From contig LLYS01000001.1 in assembly GCA_002049495.1 (NCBI GenBank), positions 124,001-188,000 on the forward strand: DNA of 64,000 nt. The letters are read 5' to 3'. Of the stretch, positions 53,209 through 63,542 are shown one piece after another (the stretch's first letter is position 1; every line of letters starts with the position of its first letter). The notes beneath the pieces are model-generated. The model saw only the letters and a list, made by a program, of their open reading frames with translations. It had not been told where the DNA came from and did not search any database. The DNA is from Epsilonproteobacteria bacterium tcs-49. GTDB lineage: Bacteria; Campylobacterota; Campylobacteria; Campylobacterales; Sulfurovaceae. The position numbers and the translations under genes were made by a program.

Positions 53209-54933
53209 ATGTAGAAAAGATCAAAACGTTGCATAAGTTTGGAAAATCCCTGCGGATTCTTTATGTGGAAGACAATACCGAAGCCAGGGAATCGACCCTG
53301 GACGTTTTACACGATATCTTCCACGATATCACCGTCGCACTGGACGGCATCGACGGGTTGGAAAAATTCCAAAGCGAACACTTCGACCTGGTCATCACCG
53401 ATATCAATATGCCCAAACTCAACGGCATCGACATGGTCGAAAAGATCCGTGACAAAGATGCCGACGTTCCCATTTTGATCACCTCCGCTTACAGCGACTC
53501 GGGCTACTTCATGGAAACGATCAAGCTGGGCGTGGAGGGATACCTGCTCAAACCCATCGACCTGGAGCAGTTCATCGACGCGTTGACAAAAGCCCTGGAA
53601 AAGATCAAACTGCGCACGGAAAACGAACAGTACAAGCAGGAGCTTGAAAAGGAGAATCAAACCCTTTCAAAAAATATCAAAAGCACTACCGAATTGCTGC
53701 AAAAGCAGATGTTTACCGACCAGTTGACCGGTTTGCAAAACCGGGCCGCCCTGGATCGCGACATCGAAACCCACCGGGAAAAAGACGGAACCTCCCTGAT
53801 TCTGCTCGATATCAACAACTTCAAAAATTTCAACGCCCTGTACGAGTTGGATACGGGCAACAGTATCCTCAAACACTTCGCGAAGGAGCTGGGAGCTGGA
53901 GATATTCGCTTCCCAAAGCGGATACCGGGTTTCCGCCGACGAATTCGCGCTGCTGCACGTCCAGGAGGATTTCTGCTTCGAACAGCTGCATGAGGATATC
54001 TCGGCACTGCTGGAGAGCTTTGACAATTATGAACTGTTCATGCAAGACGAAAAGATCATCATCAATATCACCATGGGCATCGCCCTGCGCGACGGCGGCC
54101 TCTTTACAAAAGCCAGCGTCTCCCTGGATGAAGCAAAAGCAAAAAATAAAAAGTTCATCATCTACGATAACTCTTTGGATACCACAAAGGAGCTCAAAGA
54201 TGTTTTTTACTGGCAAAACGAGATCAAAAAAGCGCTGGAGCAAAACCGCATCATCCCCTTTTTCCAACCCATCTTCGATAAAGAGCAACGGATCTTAAAA
54301 TATGAATCGCTGATGCGGATGAAAAAGGAGCACAGCCACGAGTTCATCTCACCCTTTTTCTTTCTGGAAGTTTCACTCAAAACCAAACAGTATGATTTTA
54401 TCAGCGAAATGATGATTACCAAGGTGCTGGAGATCGCAAGAAAACACGATGATAAAACCTTTACTATCAATCTGGGCTACCGCGATATCCAAAACGCCAA
54501 CATCAAAAAACTGTTTGCGGACTATATCCGGCGCTCCAAAGAGGAAAACAAACGCTGCAATCTGATTTTTGAAATTGTCGAAAGTCAGGATATCGACAAC
54601 TATAAACAGCTGAAGGAGTTTTTCGATTCCTTCCGCTGCAGCGATCTGAAAATTGCTATCGACGATTTTGGCAGCGGGTATTCCAACTTTACGCAGATCC
54701 TTTCGATCATGCCCGAATATATCAAAATCGACGGTTCCCTGATCAAAAATATCGACCACGATATCCAGTCGCTGGCTCTGGTCAAAGCGATTTTGAGCTT
54801 TGCCAAACGCTTAAATATCAAAACCATCGCCGAATTCGTCCACTCCGAGGAGATCTTTGAAATCCTCAAAGCTGAGGGGATCGACGAATTCCAGGGCTTC
54901 TATCTGGCCGAACCCACCGAGGATCTGCTTTGA
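53205..54933 (+). pseudogene. Receiver - degenerate GGDEF - EAL protein, frameshifted at GGG 53891-53893
   Basis: ORFs 53205-53993 and 54040-54933; removing one G gives AKELELEIFASQSGYRVSADEFALLH and joins the frames. Confidence 0.85.
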
Positions 54934-57044
54934 TAAAACTTTTCAAACGGTATGAACAGCATCTGGTTTTTATCCTCTTGCTGCTGGCGGGGTGCAGCGC
55001 CTTGGTCTATATCAACGTGGATAAAAACGACAGGGTCCGCTACTTTTTGGAAAATGCGCAAAAAAGCCTGCAGATCCATTTCAATACCATTTACGAAAAC
55101 TACCGGATCGCTTCGAACAATATTCATATCTCCCTGCTGCAAGAGGAGGCGGTCACCCGGATTATGGACCAAGCTAACGGTGCGGGCAAGGAGCAAAAGG
55201 CCAAACTGCGCCATACCCTTTACGGCATGCTTGCCGAACGTTACGAGCGGATCAAGAAATTTGGAGTGGAGCAGTTTCATTTTCACCTGAAAAACAATGA
55301 AAGCTTTCTTCGGCTGCATAAACCGGAAAAATTCGGCGATAACCTCAGCGATATACGCTACAGCGTGCGCTACACCAATGCCAACCAAAAACCCGTAGAG
55401 GGGTTTGAGACCGGCCGTATCGTCCACGGCTTCCGCTTTGTTTATCCGCTGTTTCATGACAGCCGCCACGTAGGCAGCGTCGAAATCTCCATGTCTTCTC
55501 GTATTTTTCAAGCCACGATGGAAAACTCCTTCAAAAACGATATCAATATCATTTTGAAAAAGGATGTGGTACTGGAGAAGCTGTGGAAGGAGGAGCTGCA
55601 CAGCCACTATAAGCAAAGTAAAGAACACCCCGATTATCTGCAGGCGCGATTTGACGAAAACCCCCACACCCTTCCCAGGATACGCGACGTTTCCAGACAG
55701 TTGCAAAAGGGGCGCCCCTTTTCCATCTACGACCCCGAGTATGAGCGGGTCGTCAGCTTTCTGCCTTTGAGAAATATACGGGAGAAAAAAGTGGTGGGCT
55801 ATATCGTTTCCTATAGCCCCTCAAGCTACATTCCCAAAGTCTACAGCGACTACTACACCCTTACTTTCTCCATTATCGGGGTATTGGCGCTGCTGTTTTA
55901 TTTTTTGAAAAAAGATTTTAACTACAAGCGCAGTTTGCGAGAAAGCGTAGAGCAGAAAACGGCGGAGTTAAAAACCGCCAATACCCAGCTTCAGGAGCGA
56001 ATCGCCGAGATCAACCACCTGATCAACGGGGCGATGGAAGCGATCATGATCTACAAAGACGGCGGATGTATCGATTGTAACAGTGCCGCGGTGCAGATGT
56101 TTAGCGCCGACGACAAGATCGATCTGCTGCAAAGCTCCCTGTATGAGCACTTTCCCAGGAACCGCCACGAACTTTTACGCACCCGCACGAAAGCCGGCGA
56201 TACGGAAAGCTTCGAACTGACGGCACTCACCCTGCGCGGGGAGGAGTTCCCCGTTTTGATGCGTCTGCACGAGTATACAAAGGGGGGCCACAGTTTTCTG
56301 GTAACGACGGTGATGGATCTGAGCGACCTCAAAGAGAAAGAGAAAACGCTTATGCACCAAAACCGCTTGGCGCAGATGGGAGAGATGATCAGTATGATCG
56401 CCCACCAGTGGCGCCAACCGTTGACGGCGATTAGTTCCACGGCCAATACCCTCTATCTCAAAACCTCCATGGACCGCTTCGACAAGGGGTTTTTCACCGA
56501 CCGTTTGGAAAAGATCGCCACCTACTCCCAGCACCTTTCAAGCACCATCGATGATTTTAGAAACTTTTTCAAACGCCACAAGGAGCAGCGCGAAATCACG
56601 CTGGAGGAGCTGTGTGACGATTCCATAAGCATTATCGAAACCTCCCTGCAGTCCAAAGGTATCGAACTTTACAGGGATTATCGGGCCAATACCAAACTCT
56701 TAACCTACCCCAACGAACTGCGGCAGGTGGTGCTCAACCTGTTGAAAAACGCGGAGGATATTCTCATCGAATCCAAAAAGCAAAGCAAGTGGATCACAGT
56801 CAAAACCCGTATTCTACAAAATGGAGAGTTAGCCGTGATTGTGGGGGATAACGGCGGCGGAATAAAAGATGCTATAATGGAAAAAATTTTCGACCCCTAC
56901 TTTTCGACGAAAACCGGGAAAGACGGAACGGGGTTGGGGCTTTATATGTCCAAAACGATCGTCGAGGACCACTGTAACGGTACGATCCGTGTTCGCAATA
57001 CCACTGAAGGGGCGGAGTTTACGATCGCGCTAGCAACACAATAA
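54930..57044 (+). CDS. Sensor histidine kinase (paralog of 50980-53208)
   Basis: 704 aa; same MISMIAHQWRQPLTAISSTAN kinase core. Confidence 0.93.
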   Translation: MIKLFKRYEQHLVFILLLLAGCSALVYINVDKNDRVRYFLENAQKSLQIHFNTIYENYRIASNNIHISLLQEEAVTRIMDQANGAGKEQKAKLRHTLYGMLAERYERIKKFGVEQFHFHLKNNESFLRLHKPEKFGDNLSDIRYSVRYTNANQKPVEGFETGRIVHGFRFVYPLFHDSRHVGSVEISMSSRIFQATMENSFKNDINIILKKDVVLEKLWKEELHSHYKQSKEHPDYLQARFDENPHTLPRIRDVSRQLQKGRPFSIYDPEYERVVSFLPLRNIREKKVVGYIVSYSPSSYIPKVYSDYYTLTFSIIGVLALLFYFLKKDFNYKRSLRESVEQKTAELKTANTQLQERIAEINHLINGAMEAIMIYKDGGCIDCNSAAVQMFSADDKIDLLQSSLYEHFPRNRHELLRTRTKAGDTESFELTALTLRGEEFPVLMRLHEYTKGGHSFLVTTVMDLSDLKEKEKTLMHQNRLAQMGEMISMIAHQWRQPLTAISSTANTLYLKTSMDRFDKGFFTDRLEKIATYSQHLSSTIDDFRNFFKRHKEQREITLEELCDDSISIIETSLQSKGIELYRDYRANTKLLTYPNELRQVVLNLLKNAEDILIESKKQSKWITVKTRILQNGELAVIVGDNGGGIKDAIMEKIFDPYFSTKTGKDGTGLGLYMSKTIVEDHCNGTIRVRNTTEGAEFTIALATQ

Positions 57045-57054
57045 GGAGAAGACG

Positions 57055-58245
57055 ATGGATGTGGAATTGGTAAAGCAGCTGCAAGACCAGGGCAGGCGGC
57101 TCAAAGTACTCTATGTAGAAGATAACGACCAGGCGAGGGAATCCACCGTCGACATCCTCGATACCTTTTTCCCCCGTATCGATACCGCCCGCGACGGGGA
57201 GGAGGGGTTGCAAAAGTTTGAACAAAACGGCTACGACCTGGTCATCACCGATATCAATATGCCCAAAATGAACGGTTTGGATATGACCAAAGCGATCAAG
57301 AAGCTCAATCCCGCTATTCCCATCTTGGTCATCTCCGCGTATAATGAGTCCAACTACTTTTTGGAAACGATCAAACTGGGAGTCGAAGGGTATCTGCTCA
57401 AGCCCGTGGATATGGACCAGTTTCTGCAGATGATCAAAAAGGTCACCGAAAAGATCGCGTTGCGCAAAGAAAACCACGCGTATAGAACCCAACTGGAACA
57501 CAAGGTAAAAAAACAGGTGGATGAGTTGCTGCAAAAGGACCAAATCATCACCGAAAAATCCAAACTGGCGCTTATGGGGGAGATGATCGATGCCATCGCC
57601 CACCAGTTCAAACAGCCCCTCTCCATCATCAAACTCCAGGCACAGCAACTTGAGTATGCCCATGAACAAAACGATATCGATCGCGAAACCATCCTGGATT
57701 CCACCAAGGGTACGATGCAGCAGGTGGATCACCTGCTTGAGACCATAGAGGAGTTCCGCAGCTTTCTGCGCCCCGATACCCAAAGGGAGCTTGTGGTCCT
57801 TAAAGAGCTCATCGACTCGGTGTTGCTGCTGCTTCAAGATGAGCTTAAGCGCAATAGCGTCATGACGAAAATTTTGGGAGAAACGCAGGTAACGGTCAAC
57901 ATCATCCCCACGGAGTTCAAGCACGTTTTGATCAACCTGATCAACAATGCCAAAGATGCCTTTGAGGATCGGGGGATCGAACTGCAAAAACAGATCACTT
58001 TCGAAATCGAAGAGTGTACGAATATGATCCATCTGCATATTTACGATAATGCAGGCGGCATCCCCGAAAAAATTCTGCCCGAGATTTTCAAACCCAACGT
58101 CACCACCAAGGATTTTGCCAAGGGGACGGGGATCGGCTTATACATTTCACAAATGATTATCAAAAAGATCGGCGGCGACATCAGCGCGTGCAATATCGCC
58201 GAGGGAGCGAAGTTTACGATCCAGATTCCCAAGCACGAAGTTTAA
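57055..58245 (+). CDS. Response-regulator receiver fused to histidine kinase
   Basis: 396 aa; LKVLYVEDNDQARESTVDIL receiver, then HQFKQPLSIIKLQAQQLE and HATPase. Confidence 0.93.
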   Translation: MDVELVKQLQDQGRRLKVLYVEDNDQARESTVDILDTFFPRIDTARDGEEGLQKFEQNGYDLVITDINMPKMNGLDMTKAIKKLNPAIPILVISAYNESNYFLETIKLGVEGYLLKPVDMDQFLQMIKKVTEKIALRKENHAYRTQLEHKVKKQVDELLQKDQIITEKSKLALMGEMIDAIAHQFKQPLSIIKLQAQQLEYAHEQNDIDRETILDSTKGTMQQVDHLLETIEEFRSFLRPDTQRELVVLKELIDSVLLLLQDELKRNSVMTKILGETQVTVNIIPTEFKHVLINLINNAKDAFEDRGIELQKQITFEIEECTNMIHLHIYDNAGGIPEKILPEIFKPNVTTKDFAKGTGIGLYISQMIIKKIGGDISACNIAEGAKFTIQIPKHEV

Positions 58246-61196
58246 CTCCGCAGATGCTCCAAAACCGTTTTTAAGATATCGTCGTCATCCTTGCTGGGGG
58301 ATTTGAGGTAACTTTTTTGACCCCGCTCATCCTCAAGGGTGATGTTTTGCTCGTAATTGGTAAGTTTGACGATCTTTTTCTCTTTGGCAAGGAGTTTGAC
58401 GATCATGAGGTCCAAAAACTGCCGGGTATAGTTGTCGGGCTTACCGAAGCGGTCTCTGATCTCCTCTTCAATATCAAAGATCTCCGCCACGCTTTCACAG
58501 TGGCTCAGCCGCCGGTACAGCTCCAGCCGCAGCCTGTCCTCGCTGATAAGGTCCTCATTGAGATACGCCGTGACGCTGAGCTTGACCTCCACCTCTTTGC
58601 TGGGCTGGGTCTCGTTGTTGATCGCCCGGATCGTGTCTTCAAGCATCTTGAGATAAAGCCCGTAACCGATCTGTTTGATGTTGCCGCTTTGGGCTTCGCC
58701 GATGATGTTGCCTCCGCCCCTGATCTCCAGATCGTGCATCGCCAAAATAGCCCCGCTGCCAAGATCGCTGTGCGATTCCAAAGCGAGCAGACGCTTTTTG
58801 GATTGCTCGGTCAAAACCTCTTTGTCCTGAACCAAGAAGTACGCAAACCCCTCTTTATCCCCGCGCCCTACCCGGCCGCGCAGCTGGTGCAGATCCGCGA
58901 TACCGAAGTTGTCGGCGCCGTCGACGATGATGGTGTTGACCGTGGGGATGTGGATACCCGATTCCACGACGGTGGTACTCAGAAGCAGATCATACTCTCC
59001 GCTTTCAAAGCGCAGCATCTCCCGCTCCGTTTTTGCCGGCGGGACCTTGGAGTGCAGCACCAGGATACGCAGCTCAGGCAGCAGTTCGTGCAGCTGCTGC
59101 TTTTTCTCCTCGATCCCGGCGATGGAGTTGAAGATATAAAACAGTTGCCCGCCCCTTCGCAGTTCGCGCATGATGATCTCTTTGACCAGCTTCTCGTCGT
59201 GGTTTTTCACAAAGGTGCGCACCCCCTTTCTCTCGCTTGGCGGCGTAAAGAGTTCGCTAAAGGTTTTGACTTTGCTCAGCGCCATATTCAAACTTCGCGG
59301 AATGGGCGTGGCGCTCATACTTAACAGGTGGGTATCGGCGGCTAACTCTTTGAGTTTTTCCTTTTGTTTGACGCCGAATTTATGCTCCTCGTCGATGATG
59401 ACGAGACTCAGTTTGGCAAACTCCATCCCAAACAGGGCGTGCGTTCCGATAAGCAGATCGATTTCGCCGTTTTGCAGCTGCTGCTTGATCAGGGTTTTAT
59501 TCTTCGCCGTTACGAAGCGGTCCACTTTGGCAACGGTGATGCCGTGGGCTTTCAAGCGCTCCCTGATCGTTTTGTAGTGCTGGTTGGCCAAAAGCGTGGT
59601 GGGAACCACCATCGCACTTTGATAACCGCTTTTGGCGGCGATAAAGATAGCGTTCATCGCCACCTCCGTTTTGCCAAAACCCACGTCGCCGCTAAGCAGC
59701 CGATCCATGATCTTACCGCTTGCAAGCTCCTTTGCGATCTCGTCGCAGGCGCGCTTTTGATCGGGTGTATACTCAAAACCCGCGCTTTGCCGGAACAGTT
59801 CCAACTCCTCGGTTTCAAGGACGTTGCCCTTTTTCAAAAGACGCTGCGCGGCGTTTTTGATAATCTGGTTGGCGATGGCGAAAAGTTTTGTTTTGACCTT
59901 TTCCTTGATCCGTTTGAAGCTGTTTTTGCCCAGCTTGTCCAAAATAGGCAGCGCCCCGCCCTCGGCGATATAGCGGTCGATGAGATTCAAACTCTCCACG
60001 GGCAGCAGCAGCTGGTCTTTGTTTTGGTACTCCAGTACGATAAACTCCCGCACCGCGCCCAGGATGGAGCGCTTCTCCACCGCTTTAAAACGTCCGATCC
60101 CGTAATCCTCATGCACCACGTAATCGTTGACGTTGAGTTCGTCCAGGATAATGGAGGAGCGCTTTTTGGGTTTTTGTTTCACCTTTTTATTCAAAGAGAG
60201 AAACATCTTTTTTTCCGAAGCGATATTGACGATAGCATCGCTGAAAACGTGTTCGTACTTTTCAATATCTTTGACGTTGCTTCGGCGCAGCGTGGTTTCG
60301 CTTGCGGCGATGAGCGTAATCTTTTTGTGCTTGTTAAACTCCAGCATCGCGTTGATATCGACCACTTCCAGATCGCGGTACTCTTTGGCTTCGGGCAGGT
60401 CGGGCAGATCAAAGGCTGTCTTATCCACCTGCGTATCGGTAAAGTCGTAGTGTTCGTGCAGCGCTTCGTCGAAGTTGGTTTTTACCGCACCGTAGTGTTG
60501 TAACAGATTGTGGCTGTACCCCTGCAGATACCAAAAACCAAGCGAATCCATATCTTTGATAAACAGATCAAATCCACTTTGTTCCACCCGTTTCTCAATC
60601 TCTTTGCGCTGCGTAGCCTCCAGAGACAAAAACGCGGGTAAAACCGTGATGCTTTCCAACTCCTCGGGATCGCTTTTTTGCGATTGCAACTCAAAGGTTC
60701 GGATCGATTCGAGCTCGTCGTCAAAAAAACTGAGCCGGTATGCTTTTGCGGCACCCGGGGGGAAAATATCGACGATATCGCCGCGGAAGGAGACTTCACC
60801 GGCTTGTTCGACGATATCGACGAAATCGTATCCCCAGTTATAGAAGCGTTCCTTAAGCTCCTCCCTTTCAAAACTCTGGGCAAACTCCATGCCAAAACTT
60901 TGCAGGTACTGCGGTTTGGGCAGTTCAAAACTCAGGGTTTTAAAAGGAACGATCGCCACCTTCTTGCCGCTATCGTGGTAAAAGCCGTGCAGCTGCGTAA
61001 TCAGCCGGTGCAACTCTTCGCGGAAACTGCGCAGATCATCCCCGTAACTGGCACGAAAATCGGGAAAGCGGTAGGTGCGCAAGCCGTGCAGCGACAGCGC
61101 GTCCGCCGCCAGTTTCGCCTCACTCTCATCGGCAACGACCACCAGGTCGGCGAAGGAGTGGGAAAAATACTCGTATAACTTACTCTGTATCTTCAA
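58242..61196 (-). CDS. mfd: Transcription-repair coupling factor
   Basis: 984 aa; CarD-like domain, LLSGDVGFGKTEVAMNA, DEEHKFG, TRCF C-terminus. Confidence 0.97.
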   Translation of the reverse strand: MKIQSKLYEYFSHSFADLVVVADESEAKLAADALSLHGLRTYRFPDFRASYGDDLRSFREELHRLITQLHGFYHDSGKKVAIVPFKTLSFELPKPQYLQSFGMEFAQSFEREELKERFYNWGYDFVDIVEQAGEVSFRGDIVDIFPPGAAKAYRLSFFDDELESIRTFELQSQKSDPEELESITVLPAFLSLEATQRKEIEKRVEQSGFDLFIKDMDSLGFWYLQGYSHNLLQHYGAVKTNFDEALHEHYDFTDTQVDKTAFDLPDLPEAKEYRDLEVVDINAMLEFNKHKKITLIAASETTLRRSNVKDIEKYEHVFSDAIVNIASEKKMFLSLNKKVKQKPKKRSSIILDELNVNDYVVHEDYGIGRFKAVEKRSILGAVREFIVLEYQNKDQLLLPVESLNLIDRYIAEGGALPILDKLGKNSFKRIKEKVKTKLFAIANQIIKNAAQRLLKKGNVLETEELELFRQSAGFEYTPDQKRACDEIAKELASGKIMDRLLSGDVGFGKTEVAMNAIFIAAKSGYQSAMVVPTTLLANQHYKTIRERLKAHGITVAKVDRFVTAKNKTLIKQQLQNGEIDLLIGTHALFGMEFAKLSLVIIDEEHKFGVKQKEKLKELAADTHLLSMSATPIPRSLNMALSKVKTFSELFTPPSERKGVRTFVKNHDEKLVKEIIMRELRRGGQLFYIFNSIAGIEEKKQQLHELLPELRILVLHSKVPPAKTEREMLRFESGEYDLLLSTTVVESGIHIPTVNTIIVDGADNFGIADLHQLRGRVGRGDKEGFAYFLVQDKEVLTEQSKKRLLALESHSDLGSGAILAMHDLEIRGGGNIIGEAQSGNIKQIGYGLYLKMLEDTIRAINNETQPSKEVEVKLSVTAYLNEDLISEDRLRLELYRRLSHCESVAEIFDIEEEIRDRFGKPDNYTRQFLDLMIVKLLAKEKKIVKLTNYEQNITLEDERGQKSYLKSPSKDDDDILKTVLEHLRS

Positions 61197-61569
61197 GCAC
61201 CTCTTCCTTACTTACCACTTCGCGCATCACTTTGCTGTTACCCTCAAACATCCCTTTTGGTTCAATGATCAGGTTTTCCGCTTCCACTTCGCCGTAGACC
61301 ATCCCCTCGGGCAGGATATCGACGGTTTTTGCCCGGACCGTTCCGTTGACTTCCCCGCTGACGATCACCTTATCGGCCTGGACCTCTCCCAGGATTTTAC
61401 CGTTTTTATCCACCGTCACTTCCGAAGAGCTCATGAGCTTACCTTCAAAAATTCCGTCGATATGCATCTTGCAGACCTGTTCGATCTCGCCTTTGATCTT
61501 CGTTCCCCGTGTGATTATCGTTGTGCTATTTTCATCGCACTCTTGGCCGCTTTTAGTAAAGAGTCCCAA
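61180..61569 (-). CDS. Bactofilin (CcmA-like)
   Basis: 129 aa; TTIITRGTKIKGEIEQVCKMHIDGIFEGKL beta-repeat pattern. Confidence 0.9.
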   Translation of the reverse strand: MGLFTKSGQECDENSTTIITRGTKIKGEIEQVCKMHIDGIFEGKLMSSSEVTVDKNGKILGEVQADKVIVSGEVNGTVRAKTVDILPEGMVYGEVEAENLIIEPKGMFEGNSKVMREVVSKEEVLEDTE

Positions 61570-62432
61570 TTTATCCTCCTTTGTTTTTCAAATACCTGTT
61601 CGTAGTTTTCCATATCCCACTGCATAAAGCGCATGGGGTTGATGGTTTTTTGTATATGGCGCACCTCATAATGCAGGTGCGGTCCGCTGCTTAAGCCCGT
61701 ACTTCCCACGTGGCCGATCAAATCCCCTTTTTTGACAAAGGTTCCCGCATCGACGGCGATCGATTTGAGATGGCCGTACATCGTTTTAAAACCGAAGTTG
61801 TGATCAACGATCAGCAAATTTCCGTAACCGCTTTTTTTATGGTAGCCCGAAAACTCCACGATCCCGTTGGCCGTGGCGTATACGGGCGTCCCGTAACCGC
61901 CTTTAAGGTCCACTCCGGTGTGAAACTCCTTTCGCTTGACGATGGGGTGGATGCGGTAGCCGTATTTGCTGGTAATCCCGCGGTATTGCAGCGGATAGCC
62001 GCTGGGGATGTTTTCAAGCATGAAACGCTTCTCCGCGGCGGTCAGCTTGGCGATATCCACCCGTTTGATCAGATGCTCATCCTTTTGGGGTTTTAGCCCC
62101 ACCATCATTTCGATATCGGAAATCTTTGCCTCCACCTGCGAAAGCTGCATATTTTTTTCATTCAGCAGCATCTGCAGGTTCTGCAGTTCATTATTTGCTT
62201 CCCTGTACTCCCGGGTCAATTTCGCTTTTTTGTCATTGAGCGCCGTAACCTCCTCATACAGGAAGTTGATCAGGAAGCTGCCGATAACCAGTGCACTCAA
62301 AACAACCAGTATACTCACCGTCAAAAACCGCCGGGCAAGCTGCCCCAGCGTCACTTGACGAATCCCCCTGGCGCTGTTGATGGTAAAGGTGAACTTCTCC
62401 TTTTTCCCAAAGGTCCGAACCCTGTTTTTCAT
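61515..62432 (-). CDS. M23-family peptidase
   Basis: 305 aa; RIHPIVKRKEFHTGVDLKGGYGTPVYATANG ... SSGPHLHYEVRH. Confidence 0.95.
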   Translation of the reverse strand: MKNRVRTFGKKEKFTFTINSARGIRQVTLGQLARRFLTVSILVVLSALVIGSFLINFLYEEVTALNDKKAKLTREYREANNELQNLQMLLNEKNMQLSQVEAKISDIEMMVGLKPQKDEHLIKRVDIAKLTAAEKRFMLENIPSGYPLQYRGITSKYGYRIHPIVKRKEFHTGVDLKGGYGTPVYATANGIVEFSGYHKKSGYGNLLIVDHNFGFKTMYGHLKSIAVDAGTFVKKGDLIGHVGSTGLSSGPHLHYEVRHIQKTINPMRFMQWDMENYEQVFEKQRRINWDSLLKAAKSAMKIAQR

Positions 62433-62438
62433 CTGCTT

Positions 62439-63542
62439 TTACTCCTTGTCGCTTTGCCAGCTGCGGACAAAGCTTTCTACGGTGAAGAAGGAACCAAACA
62501 CCAGGTAGTGTTCCCCCCGTTTGATCCCTTCGTAACCGCCGCAGGGGATCCCCAAAGCTGCGCACACCGCTTCTATATCCTCGCGTGCGGCAGCCCTTGG
62601 GGTCCTGATCGGAATGATTTCGACACGCTTTAACCCGGGGCGCAGCTGCGTAAGCACCCCTTTGATATCCTTATCGGCCAGGGCGTTGTACACAAGGATC
62701 GTCCCCGCGGGCAGCTGTTTTGAAAGCACCTGCGCGGCAAGGGGGTTATGCCCCACATCAAGGGTAATATTATCGGCAAATCGGTAATTTCGTCCAAAAA
62801 GTTCAAACCCTTCCAACAGTGCGGAGTCGTACGCAATCCCCAGGAGGCGCAAAACCTCCACCGCCGTTTGGATGTTTTCCCCCAGATAACCGCCCATAAA
62901 AAAATCTTCCCGGGGTTGAACTCTGCGGTAGTTTTCAAACATCGCATCGGCGACGGCGTAGACCTCTGTGCAGGGCTGCTTTGCCACGACAAGGGTATTG
63001 TCACAGCTTCGCAGTTTGGTTTTGGCGATCTCTTCGACGCTTTCTCCTAAAAACTCCTGATGGTCCAGCCCCACGGGAGTCAGTACGGAAATCTCCTTTG
63101 GCGCAACGTTCGTTGCGTCGAATTCACCGCCCATCCCCGCTTCAAGAACCATGAATTCGCACCCGTTGCATGCCGTCAAAGCCAGCAGCGTCGCGTACTC
63201 GAAATAGCTCAGTTTCTCCTCTAGTCCCGAGAGGATTCCAAGAAGCTTTTCATGGGCGCGTTCCAGTGCCGCATCGTTGGCATCTTCACCGTTGATCCAG
63301 ATGCGCTCGTGAAAACTCATGATATGGGGGCTGCTGAAGTGCCCGACGCTTTTGCCGCTTTGACGCAGCATATGCGCCAGGGCACGTCCCGTGCTGCCTT
63401 TACCGTTGGTTCCGACGATATGGATCGTCCGCTGCTTTTTCAAATGCGGCCGCAGCAGCGCATACGCCCGCTGTACGGTTGAAAATTCAAACTCTTTGCG
63501 GTATTCCTCTTTATCCCGTAAAAATTGCGTTAATGTTTTCAC
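62439..63542 (-). CDS. folC: Folylpolyglutamate/dihydrofolate synthase
   Basis: 367 aa; IHIVGTNGKGSTGRALAHML, SSPHIMSFHERIWINGE. Confidence 0.95.
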   Translation of the reverse strand: MKTLTQFLRDKEEYRKEFEFSTVQRAYALLRPHLKKQRTIHIVGTNGKGSTGRALAHMLRQSGKSVGHFSSPHIMSFHERIWINGEDANDAALERAHEKLLGILSGLEEKLSYFEYATLLALTACNGCEFMVLEAGMGGEFDATNVAPKEISVLTPVGLDHQEFLGESVEEIAKTKLRSCDNTLVVAKQPCTEVYAVADAMFENYRRVQPREDFFMGGYLGENIQTAVEVLRLLGIAYDSALLEGFELFGRNYRFADNITLDVGHNPLAAQVLSKQLPAGTILVYNALADKDIKGVLTQLRPGLKRVEIIPIRTPRAAAREDIEAVCAALGIPCGGYEGIKRGEHYLVFGSFFTVESFVRSWQSDKE

